This document shows, piece after piece, positions 8,892 to 16,019 of a stretch of DNA of 52,731 bases. The DNA is from an uncultured archaeon A07HR60 (GTDB taxonomy: Archaea > Halobacteriota > Halobacteria > Halobacteriales > Haloferacaceae). The translations under genes and the position numbers were made by a program. Position 1 is the first letter of the stretch, and each line of letters opens with the position of its first letter. The stretch is from positions 57,481-110,211 of the forward strand of contig KI543228.1 in assembly GCA_000496235.1 (NCBI GenBank), in the 5' to 3' direction. A model generated the notes under the pieces. It saw only the letters and a list, made by a program, of their open reading frames with translations, was not told the DNA's origin and did no database searches.

Positions 8892-9032
8892 ATGGAACAC
8901 GTCTCACGGACCATACTACACCGACATACTGCCAGGAGTTGGGTCCCCGCTCCGTCGATGGTTGGCCAGCGACGATATGTGCCGGTCGGAGCCAGGCAAC
9001 GCCGGAGCGGGTCTGTGGGATCGAAGAGATGA
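8892..9032 (+). CDS. Possible 46-aa leader ORF before the VOC dioxygenase
   Basis: A strong TTTTTATAC box at about 8868 puts a leaderless start at ATG 8892, well before the VOC gene. The frame from there encodes 46 residues (MEHVSRTILHRHTARSW..., rich in Arg) and ends in a TGA overlapping the ATG of the next gene. The composition is basic rather than halophile-like. It may be a translated leader that couples the downstream gene, or chance. The promoter evidence is better than the coding evidence. Confidence 0.35.
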   Translation: MEHVSRTILHRHTARSWVPAPSMVGQRRYVPVGARQRRSGSVGSKR

Positions 9033-9871
9033 CGGCTGGTGATTTGCCAGCAGCCACAGAATTGGACCGTCTCTCGCTCAGCGTCGGCGACCGTGACCGA
9101 ATGACAGCGTTTTATCGAGATACGATTGGGCTCGCAGTGCTCAACCGAGACGAGACGCGCACGGTACTGGGCGCAGGTGGTGACTCATTCCTGGAACTTC
9201 GGGCGGCGCCGGAAGACCCGCCGCGCCCAGCTCCGACGGCAGGTCTGTTCCACGTTGCTATCCGCGTTCCCTCACGTCGGGCGCTAGGCGACGCTCTCCG
9301 TCGCATCCGTGAGCAGTGGGAGTTGGATGGTGCCTCGGATCACCACGTTAGCGAGGCACTGTATCTCACCGACCCCGAGGGGAATGGTGTGGAAATCTAT
9401 CGCGACCGCAACCCGAAACAGTGGCCGACTCGAGACAATGGCCGCGTGTCGATGGACACGCTCCCGTTGAATCTTGACGGAGTCGCGGCTGTAGCCGACG
9501 GTGAAGACGACGCGCCGCCAGACACGATTCTGGGCCATGTCCATCTCGAGTGTACGTCCGTTCCGGCCTCGAAGAGCTTCTACGTCGATGTCCTCGGGCT
9601 CGGCGTGAGACAGGAACTCGACGGGGCACAGTTCCTCGCTGCTGGAGACTATCACCACCACATCGGGCTCAACGAGTGGCAGAATCGCACTAATCGGGCG
9701 ACCGGACGCGGGTTAGCCTGGTATCGTCTGATCGTCCCCGACCACGAGACGGTTGACGCCGCCCGAGAACGGTTCCGAAATGCCGAGATCCCAACCGAGA
9801 ACATCGATAATGGTCTCAGCGTGACTGACCCTGATGGGATTCAACTTCGCCTCCAGACCCGCTCGTCATGA
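9029..9871 (+). CDS. Two-module VOC protein, CatE-like (catechol 2,3-dioxygenase type)
   Basis: A 280-residue protein with two VOC modules, resembling the YfiE/CatE extradiol dioxygenases. Module 1 (residues 10-125) has LDRLSLSVGDRDRMTAFYRD and ends SEALYLTDPEGNGVEIYRDR. Module 2 (about 165-277) has ILGHVHLECTSVPASKSFYV, GDYHHHIGLNEW and SVTDPDGIQLRL. Candidate metal ligands are the His in LGHVHL and YHHHIG; the third position, usually Glu, reads Gln here, so catalytic competence is uncertain. The start at 9029 is chosen because the earlier frame lacks VOC homology and this ATG overlaps the stop of the upstream small frame. An aromatic substrate is inferred from family only. Confidence 0.85.
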   Translation: MTAGDLPAATELDRLSLSVGDRDRMTAFYRDTIGLAVLNRDETRTVLGAGGDSFLELRAAPEDPPRPAPTAGLFHVAIRVPSRRALGDALRRIREQWELDGASDHHVSEALYLTDPEGNGVEIYRDRNPKQWPTRDNGRVSMDTLPLNLDGVAAVADGEDDAPPDTILGHVHLECTSVPASKSFYVDVLGLGVRQELDGAQFLAAGDYHHHIGLNEWQNRTNRATGRGLAWYRLIVPDHETVDAARERFRNAEIPTENIDNGLSVTDPDGIQLRLQTRSS

Positions 9872-10067
9872 CACTGCCACCCGCTTCGGGTTCGAGCCCC
9901 GTGGTAGCCATCTCGGTACTCTGTATAGGCGAGCTCACGACCCCGATCCGATGGGGGGTCCGCCGGCTGTAGCCGTCCGAGACCGTGAGAGTAGATCACC
10001 CTGTGTCCGCGATAGCCCGCCGCCTCAGAGCCCGAACCATGAAACCATCTGACCCGTAAATGAGGAT

Positions 10068-10226
10068 ATGACAGACGAGCTCTCCACCGGCACAGTTCCA
10101 GGTGGACGGACCGGGCAGGCCGACAGAAACGAGCCTGGGTTCGCGGGGCGACGGGACGAGCAGACACGATGGCTCTCCGTCCGCGCACGATCTGCCATCT
10201 CACAGCTGGGTATCGACCGCCGATGA
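10068..10226 (+). CDS. Possible 52-aa ORF before the OYE-like gene
   Basis: A 52-residue frame (MTDELSTGTVPGGRTGQADR...) with a GAGG just before its ATG. Its TGA overlaps the ATG of the oxidoreductase at 10223. GC at third codon positions is about two thirds, close to coding values here. No family is recognised. Together with the frame at 8892-9032 it suggests translational coupling, but ATGA overlaps are expected whenever a gene starts ATG-A, so the evidence is weak. Confidence 0.35.
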   Translation: MTDELSTGTVPGGRTGQADRNEPGFAGRRDEQTRWLSVRARSAISQLGIDRR

Positions 10227-11569
10227 CGAGTCTCAGGCAATTTGATCCGGAAGAAACGTGGCTGGAAAAGTCCGTTACTCTGGGAGGCCATCGGGTACAG
10301 AACCGGCTGTACCGGGCGCCGTTACTGGAGTGTGCGGGGACGAATTCGGAGACAGTGGAGACGTTAATCGCAGATCTGGAGCCGGCAGCCGAGGCAGGTG
10401 CCGGCATGATCCAGCAGGGGGCTACTATCGTCCGGGAAGAGGGCGGCTGTGCGGCGCCGGGGATGACCAGAGTGGCCGACCCCGACTTCGTCGAGACGCT
10501 TGGTGCCGTCACCGACGCAGTCAAACAGTACGGCACCTCACTCGCAATCCAGCTAGAACACGGTGGCCTGCGAAGTATGGAGGTCTGGCACGACGCCTAC
10601 CGACGGGCGAATCCGGGGCTTGAGCAACTCGCTGTCTCCCGACCGCCGTGGCCACTGCGAATGTTAGACCGACTTGGTATCCTCGATGTGAACCCACACG
10701 TCATGTCGACCGCGGAGGTGCGGGAGTTGGCCGCCGATTTCGGCCGCGCGGCTGCTCGTGCGGTGGATGCAGGATACGATATGATCCATCTGTCCGGGGC
10801 AAATATGGGCATCATCCAGCAGTTCCTCTCACCGTTTTACAACCGCCGTGACGACGAGTTTGGCATCGATCCGACGGTCGGTGCCGGAATTCGGTTTCCA
10901 GAGCTGGTGGCTGAAGAGATCCGGAACCGAGCAGGTGATGTTCCTCTCCTGACGAAAGTGCCGTCTGAGGCGGCTGCCCCGCGGATCTTGCGCCCGCGTC
11001 TCGACGACAAGACGGCAGTCCACACGTGTCAGCGGCTGGCAACGGCTGGCTACGACGCCGTCGTGCCGGTTCGCTGCTCGGTGTTCTGGGACATGAGTAT
11101 CGTCCGTGGAGAGTACCCCGGTCGGGGCTGGCGTGACGAGGCCTACCGACCCGGGTATGTGGACGCGTTTGGAAGCCGACTGCGTGCAGCCGCCGTCGCG
11201 GCGGGTAACTGGATCCAGTCGCAACAGTACGACTTCGAACCGGGCTGGAACGCGGATCTGTGCCGGCAGGTTCGCCAAACGGTCGATATTCCGGTTCTTA
11301 TCGAGGGCGGGATTAGAGAGCGGTCCCAGATCGACGATCTCCTCGGGGACGCAGCTGATATGGTCGGGATGGCTCGCCCGTTTTACGCAGAACCGAAACT
11401 GCCGGCCCGGCTCCTCGAGGCAGATCCCGACGTAGCCGTGGTCTGTAACAACTGTAATAATTGCGCGGTGCCGCAGGCAGCCGGCGAGGCCGGTGTCTGT
11501 CGCACTCCGTCGGTTCTGGAGCGGGCAGGCGAACTCCGTCGTCAAGGCGCGTACGACTCCGAGTCGTGA
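10223..11569 (+). CDS. NADH:flavin oxidoreductase (Old Yellow Enzyme-like), single-domain with Cys cluster
   Basis: A 448-residue FMN TIM-barrel enzyme. Family features: LYRAPLLECAGT in the first strand, AIQLEHGG, the segment GYDMIHLSGANMGIIQQFLS followed by PFYNRRDDEFG (canonical QFLSPxxNxRxDxYG), and the late phosphate-binding strand PVLIEGGIRERSQIDDLL. The C-terminus has CNNCNNCAVPQ and then a further Cys (GVC), matching the [4Fe-4S] cysteines of 2,4-dienoyl-CoA reductase-like members. The FAD/NADH domain that normally follows in those long members is absent, so electrons probably come from a ferredoxin or separate reductase. Substrate unknown. Start MTSLRQF fits homologues better than the in-frame start at 10169. 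Confidence 0.88.
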   Translation: MTSLRQFDPEETWLEKSVTLGGHRVQNRLYRAPLLECAGTNSETVETLIADLEPAAEAGAGMIQQGATIVREEGGCAAPGMTRVADPDFVETLGAVTDAVKQYGTSLAIQLEHGGLRSMEVWHDAYRRANPGLEQLAVSRPPWPLRMLDRLGILDVNPHVMSTAEVRELAADFGRAAARAVDAGYDMIHLSGANMGIIQQFLSPFYNRRDDEFGIDPTVGAGIRFPELVAEEIRNRAGDVPLLTKVPSEAAAPRILRPRLDDKTAVHTCQRLATAGYDAVVPVRCSVFWDMSIVRGEYPGRGWRDEAYRPGYVDAFGSRLRAAAVAAGNWIQSQQYDFEPGWNADLCRQVRQTVDIPVLIEGGIRERSQIDDLLGDAADMVGMARPFYAEPKLPARLLEADPDVAVVCNNCNNCAVPQAAGEAGVCRTPSVLERAGELRRQGAYDSES

Positions 11570-11781
11570 TTCCTTGGTCTGCCGGCTGAGGAGATTCACG
11601 CCTCTCATGCCAGAGAATGTGCGCGACGACCAGAGTCAGTGAGTCCGTCCCCAATGGGTCGTGCGCCACAATCGAAGAAATGCCACGCCGGCTGGCACGC
11701 GACTGTTGCTTGCAAACGAACCCAGACAAGCCGCGTGGCACGACGGGTTGCGTGCTCCCGGCCGATCGAGACCAACCTACC

Positions 11782-11791
11782 AACAATTGTT
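11782..11791. promoter_or_regulatory. Perfect palindrome AACAATTGTT at a promoter
   Basis: A 10-bp palindrome directly followed by TTAGTAAC-like TATA sequence, with its last base 26 bases before the GTG start at 11817. It repeats the arrangement at 2709-2718 almost base for base. Operator role inferred. Confidence 0.5.
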
Positions 11792-11816
11792 AGTAACTTC
11801 CCGACCGACACATGCT

Positions 11817-12044
11817 GTGCTTGAAGACCTGTCCCGATCGGAACTTACCGTCTACGTCGGGTCTGGTGTATTCGTCATTGTGGTGTTCGCGACGGCACTG
11901 ATCGCGATTGGCCGAGCCACGCCTATCAGCTTCAATACGTGGACGACTGTGTTTATCATGACCGGATTCACGTTGTTTCTCGGTAGTTATTTTGTCTCAA
12001 TGTTTGTGTGGGACTGGCTCCAGGGTGACCGTGGCGGAAGCTGA
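11817..12044 (+). CDS. Small two-helix membrane protein, unknown (GTG start)
   Basis: A 75-residue protein with two predicted membrane helices: VYVGSGVFVIVVFATALIAI and TTVFIMTGFTLFLGSYFVSM, ending in a hydrophilic WDWLQGDRGGS. The GTG at 11817 is chosen because the protein is hydrophobic and consistent only from there, and a TATA element lies about 25 bases upstream, which gives a leaderless message. I do not recognise the family. The gap 12045-12295 shows nothing. Confidence 0.7.
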   Translation: MLEDLSRSELTVYVGSGVFVIVVFATALIAIGRATPISFNTWTTVFIMTGFTLFLGSYFVSMFVWDWLQGDRGGS

Positions 12045-12295
12045 CGAGAACAGGCTCAGATCCAGGTCACACCCTTGCGGCACAGGGTGTGTCTAAGGGA
12101 CGACTCACCGTGCGGATCACCAGAATATCGAGACAGATCCCATAGCCCCTCACTCTGGAACGGCTGAAGAATATATGCCGGAACCCTCGCCGCTCAAAAT
12201 GAGGGTGATCACGATCTGGGCATCAGCCCGTGAGTCACTCGTATCCACCGTTGGAAATCGCCTCATTTTATTCTCTGTGCGGGGGAAACTTCAGT

Positions 12296-12712
12296 ATGAA
12301 TCGCAGGCAGAAGACATCATTCGCCGGCGCAGTCGCCTGTCTGGTGACTCTATTCGTGTTGGTAATCCCGGTGATAACCATCCGCGGCACCCAGCAACCG
12401 CTTGGAGCCTACTATGCGTCCGGGCCAGTCGGCGCAGGGGGAATCGGCTTTTTCGCGCTGCTGGGGATCGTCGTGTTCCTATCGGGGGAACGAGGCAGCG
12501 CGGATCCAGCGACGGTCGCCGGGATTTCACTCGTATTGAGTCTAGCACTGATTTTGCTTGCTGTGTTATGGTTCTTCTCGATCGGTGACACTCTCCTGTT
12601 CAGTTTCTCCAACCAGCACAGTTGGCTAGAGTGGCACCCGGTCGCGGTGATTGCGACCGGACTGGTGATTCTCGCTGCGAGCGGCGGATACACCGCGGCG
12701 GTTATCGAGTAG
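12296..12712 (+). CDS. Four-helix membrane protein, unknown
   Basis: A 138-residue integral membrane protein with four hydrophobic segments at about residues 10-30, 48-65, 73-98 and 114-134, joined by short loops. The N-terminus MNRRQKTS is basic, suggesting it faces the cytoplasm. The start at 12296 is supported by TTTTATTC about 28 bases upstream. No catalytic motif is visible and the family is not recognised with confidence; it looks like a haloarchaeal lineage-specific protein. Confidence 0.75.
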   Translation: MNRRQKTSFAGAVACLVTLFVLVIPVITIRGTQQPLGAYYASGPVGAGGIGFFALLGIVVFLSGERGSADPATVAGISLVLSLALILLAVLWFFSIGDTLLFSFSNQHSWLEWHPVAVIATGLVILAASGGYTAAVIE

Positions 12713-12924
12713 CCGTACGGCGATTGACATAACCGCTGATCAACAGCGGAGCGAGCCTCGCCGAATCTGGCCTCTGAGGTCGGCATCGGACATCCTCCCC
12801 AGATGAACTGTGCCGTCTGGAGCGAGGAGAGTCACAATTGCGACAACTCGCGACAGGGACTATCGTAGAGCCGTCTGCCGGTTTGGAGAACGAAAGGCCC
12901 TTATATTGATGTAGAATAGTGATT

Positions 12925-13235
12925 GACGGACTAGGTTGGGCGGTTAGGCCCCGCTCTTCACCCGTAAGGAAGTCTTCAGCGGGGACCGAACACCGGGGGC
13001 GTACGGTCAGACCGACGCGGGCCCCGAGAGCCAACGTGGAAGCCTCGTCCGACGGGGACAGCGGTCCGCGGCGCTCATCCGCAGGGATGATCCGTCACGG
13101 TTGGTCGGCGGCAGTGGGTCAGGCGCGGAAGCGAGCATCCCACCGCTGGACGCCAGTCGCTCGTGGGGTCGCGGGGTGGAGAAGGCAACCGGGAATACCC
13201 ACGTCGGAACGCCGGGCCACCCCGGTCGTCTGCCA
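12925..13235 (+). ncRNA. ffs: Signal recognition particle RNA (7S RNA)
   Basis: The gap between two protein genes contains a GC-rich structured segment. Its decisive feature is the SRP helix-8 core at 13117-13136, GGTCAGGCGCGGAAGCGAGC: the conserved GTCAGG and GGAA tetraloop are followed by AGCA, flanked by pairing arms (GTGG...CCAC). A strong TTATATTG box at 12901-12908 sits about 25 bases before the proposed 5' end, and the 5' GACGGAC can pair roughly with GGTCGTC near 13224-13230, as expected for helix 1 of archaeal SRP RNA. The length of about 310 bases fits archaeal 7S RNA. It binds SRP54 and SRP19 for co-translational membrane targeting. Exact ends are estimates (within about 10 bases). 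Confidence 0.9.
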
Positions 13236-13405
13236 TTCATTCGCATTCTGAACCCGCTACCCCGACCAGCAGCGCCACAATATCCGTGACTCGGCTCGAA
13301 ACCTGGCTGTAGACTCTCTCTCCGGGGTTTGTCGACAGGTGGATTTTCGCTGTCGACACAAGCAGAACCGACAGGTTAGCATTCCTCGCGTCCCAGTTGG
13401 TCTAC

Positions 13406-13723
13406 ATGAGCGACAGTGGCGACGGTGAAACCGCTCCCGACAGTACAGACGAACCAGTGACCGAGACTGACGGTGATATGACGGCTGAGTACTACGTTCA
13501 AGACGGCGAACGGATCCTTGGGTTCCGTCGAGACGGCCAAACGGCCGCCGTCGCCCAGAACATCGAGGGATACGCGATGCTCAAGGTGCGTCCATCAGCC
13601 GATGGTGACGAACTCGAACGGTACTACGGATTCGACATGGCACTCGATCACGCCGCCGAGTTACTCGACGTAGCCGCGCACGATCTCCCTGTGCCTGATG
13701 ATGCGGCTGATATGGGGATGTAA
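13406..13723 (+). CDS. Small acidic haloarchaeal protein, unknown
   Basis: A 105-residue acidic protein with a disordered N-terminus (MSDSGDGETAPDSTDEP), a compact middle (EYYVQDGERILGFRRDGQTA, then NIEGYAMLKVRPS) and a C-terminal helix region (MALDHAAELLDVAAHDL). No catalytic residues are apparent. It looks like a conserved haloarchaeal family, but I cannot name it. It lies just downstream of SRP RNA and has its own start at ATG 13406; an in-frame GTG at 13397 is less likely. Confidence 0.75.
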   Translation: MSDSGDGETAPDSTDEPVTETDGDMTAEYYVQDGERILGFRRDGQTAAVAQNIEGYAMLKVRPSADGDELERYYGFDMALDHAAELLDVAAHDLPVPDDAADMGM

Positions 13724-13764
13724 TCTGACAAGACGTGTGCATCTGACTGATAGCTGGCGGAAGC

Positions 13765-13797
13765 CTCGCCGTTCACGGCGGGAAGGGAGTCAAACAC
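13765..13797 (+). repeat. IS200/IS605-end-like hairpin relic, copy 1
   Basis: Stem CGCCGT with loop TC and ACGGCG, preceded by GGAAGCCT and followed by GGAAGGGAGTCAAAC. It matches the hairpin family also seen at 31476, 35236, 42937 and 49784. A truncated second copy (GAAATCCTCGCCGTTCAGAG) follows at 13830-13849. No transposase gene is present. Confidence 0.55.
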
Positions 13798-13866
13798 CTG
13801 TGGTGGTGTCTCCGGTGGTGGATAGCGAATGAAATCCTCGCCGTTCAGAGTCTGGCAGACGCTGGC

Positions 13867-14568
13867 TCAGCCCAGTCCGTCCCAGTCCAGGTAGTCCCGC
13901 CAGTAAAATCGCGGACCGAGAAGGAGGTAACCACAGGCTAAAAACAGCAGGGCGAAGGGAAACACCCGGCCCCAGAGGTCCGGTACGAGCACCGCCAGCG
14001 CTTGGATCAGTCCCATCACGGTCGCGTCCTGTGCGTGAAGATCTGGATAGGTCACGGTAGTGACCATGAGCACGGCAAAGACGGCTATCCCGGCCAACAG
14101 GAGACTCGTCTCGCCGACTCCGGCCAGCACTGCGGCAGCGATGACCGTCGCCGCCAACGTCGTCTGGACGCCCTCAGTCTCGTCGTGGCCGACGTCGTAA
14201 GCAGTGTACAGTCCCAGCCGGGTGACTGCCATTGCGACGTACACGGCCGGCACACCTACGGCAATACCGAGGAGGAGCGGGTCTGTCCGGCCCCACGTCT
14301 CGATCGCTGCGATAGCCGTAATCGCGGCGGGAGCCACCCCGAACGATGCGACATCGGCCATCGAGTCGAGATACTCGCCAGCCGGGGTCGACCCTCGCTT
14401 GCGGGCGACCACTCCGTCAAGCCCGTCTGCGATTGCTCCGACGAGGATCAATCGCGCTGCAATCTGGATATCCAGCGTCGCTGCCACGGCGGCCACGAAT
14501 CCGAGTGCAGCGTTGGCAACCGTGACGACGTCGGCCATCCCCAGGCGGCCGACGAACCGTGGCTTCAT
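13867..14568 (-). CDS. pssA: CDP-alcohol phosphatidyltransferase, PssA-like archaetidylserine synthase
   Basis: A 233-residue membrane enzyme of the CDP-alcohol phosphatidyltransferase family. The catalytic motif is present: DGLDGVVARKRGS, then EYLDSMAD, giving the D-x2-DG-x2-AR ... G ... D-x3-D pattern with all four aspartates. About six further membrane helices follow. By family it transfers an alcohol (probably serine) onto CDP-archaeol; in haloarchaea such PssA works with PssD and archaeosortase ArtA in C-terminal lipid anchoring of proteins. The start at 14568 (MKPRFVGRL) has GATATAAAG about 30 bases upstream on the minus strand. PssD is not in this window, so the serine specificity is inferred. 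Confidence 0.85.
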   Translation of the reverse strand: MKPRFVGRLGMADVVTVANAALGFVAAVAATLDIQIAARLILVGAIADGLDGVVARKRGSTPAGEYLDSMADVASFGVAPAAITAIAAIETWGRTDPLLLGIAVGVPAVYVAMAVTRLGLYTAYDVGHDETEGVQTTLAATVIAAAVLAGVGETSLLLAGIAVFAVLMVTTVTYPDLHAQDATVMGLIQALAVLVPDLWGRVFPFALLFLACGYLLLGPRFYWRDYLDWDGLG

Positions 14569-14669
14569 ATCCAACGGGTCACACACACCTCGGATACGTC
14601 TTTATATCCGCCCCTCGCCAGCCGGGCTGTATCGCGACGCATATACCTCCTGGCTAATTCACATGTGAC

Positions 14670-15086
14670 ATGGAGCGGCGACAGTATCTCCGGACAGTCG
14701 GCGGTGGAATCACCACAGCCCTGACCGTGCCAGTGGCTGGCTGTCTCGGTGACGACTCGTACGACATCGGGATGAGGGCGAGCATCTACGCGCCCGAGGA
14801 ATTCACCACGTCGGTGGGTGAAGAGGTGGTTTGGAAGAACCCGTCCACGCGGACTCACACCGTCACGGCACACGAGGGCACGATGCCGGCGGAAGCCGAG
14901 TACTTCGCTTCGGGCGGATTCACGGACCAGGCCACCGCGTACGACGCCTGGTGGGACAGTCGGGGCGGCGCACTCGACAGTGGCGATACGTTCACACACA
15001 CGTTCACCGTCCCCGGCACGTACAGTTACGCGTGCGTTCCTCACGAGACGGCTGGGATGGTTGGAACCATCATCGTCGAGAAGTGA
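14670..15086 (+). CDS. Halocyanin-like blue copper protein
   Basis: A 138-residue secreted type-1 copper protein. The N-terminus has RRQYLR and a hydrophobic stretch ending in a lipobox-like VAGC (about residues 22-25), suggesting Tat export and lipid anchoring outside the membrane. The plastocyanin domain carries the copper ligands: His in RTHTVT, then Cys, His and Met in YACVPHETAGM. It would carry electrons to a terminal oxidase. TATA-like CATATAC lies about 30 bases upstream. A hairpin with arms CAGCGT/ACGCTG follows the stop (about 15089-15114) and may end the transcript. SafE and a CcoI-like ATPase follow. Confidence 0.9.
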   Translation: MERRQYLRTVGGGITTALTVPVAGCLGDDSYDIGMRASIYAPEEFTTSVGEEVVWKNPSTRTHTVTAHEGTMPAEAEYFASGGFTDQATAYDAWWDSRGGALDSGDTFTHTFTVPGTYSYACVPHETAGMVGTIIVEK

Positions 15087-15167
15087 CTTCAGCGTGACTC
15101 GCCACGGTGACGCTGATGTGGAGGAAACCGATTAACCCACTCGCAATACAATCTGTATATCATCTAC

Positions 15168-16019
15168 ATGGATCCCGCAACTCTCGTCAGAACTGACGTG
15201 GCAGTCTTTCTGGCTGTCGGCCTCCTGGCGGGAGCCCACTGTGTCGGGATGTGCGGGCCGCTGGTCACAGTGTACGCGTCGAAGATGGGTCCCGGCACGA
15301 CTGACGGTGGGACGCCCGGGGCGTCCGCAGGTGGAGGCCCGACACCGACCGGTCGCCGGAGCCATCTGACTACCTTCGAGGTGCGGCAACACGCTCTGTT
15401 CAATCTCGGTCGGGCAGCCAGTTACACCACTATCGGCGCAGCTTTTGGCGCGCTCGGGGGAGCAGCGTTCCTCACGACCGCCACGGTCACCACGGCTGTC
15501 CAGTCGGTGCGGGGCGGTGTGGGAATCGTGACTGGAGCGTTGGTTGTGGCTGTCGGACTGAATTACGCTCTCGGCCGATCGACACCCGGCGTTCGGCTCC
15601 CGGGTGCACCGCGGGTCATTGGCTGGCTCACCGCCCGGGTCGAGCGGTACGCCAGTGGTCCAGGAATAATTGGGCTCGGGGCCGTTCACGGGTTGCTCCC
15701 GTGTCCGGTGTTGTACCCAGCGTATCTGTACGCGTTCGCGACTGGGTCGCCGACCGCCGGGGCCGTCGCGCTGGCTGCCCTCGGCATCGGGACAATCCCT
15801 ACTGTCTTCGCCTACGGGACCGTGATCGAGTCTATCGACCCTACAAGGCGGCGACGAGTGCATCGTTTGCTCGGGCTAGCATTTGTCGTGTTGGGATATA
15901 TTCTGGTTGCACACGGACTCATGAGCCTCGGTATTCGTATTCCACACCCTAGACTCCCGTTTTATGACGCGATTGATGTCGGGGCTCATACCGCCATGGT
16001 CGTAGGTGGTGGCGGATGA
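15168..16019 (+). CDS. Sulfite exporter TauE/SafE-like protein (CcoH/CcoI-associated type)
   Basis: A 283-residue membrane protein of the SafE-like family found next to copper ATPases of cytochrome oxidase assembly. It has the hallmark GAHCVGMCGP in the first helix, with two cysteines and a histidine that could bind copper, followed by six or so helices and VHGLLPCPVLYPAYLYA in the middle. It starts at ATG 15168, after a TATA-like GTATATCA, and its stop overlaps the ATG of the copper ATPase. It probably passes or exports copper for oxidase maturation; sulfite export is only the family label. Confidence 0.87.
   Translation: MDPATLVRTDVAVFLAVGLLAGAHCVGMCGPLVTVYASKMGPGTTDGGTPGASAGGGPTPTGRRSHLTTFEVRQHALFNLGRAASYTTIGAAFGALGGAAFLTTATVTTAVQSVRGGVGIVTGALVVAVGLNYALGRSTPGVRLPGAPRVIGWLTARVERYASGPGIIGLGAVHGLLPCPVLYPAYLYAFATGSPTAGAVALAALGIGTIPTVFAYGTVIESIDPTRRRRVHRLLGLAFVVLGYILVAHGLMSLGIRIPHPRLPFYDAIDVGAHTAMVVGGGG

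Noticed and set aside
9880-9915. T-loop-like GGTTCGAGCCCC, tRNA-like
   Set aside because: The flanks do not give an acceptor stem, D-arm or anticodon arm; the T stem has a mismatch.
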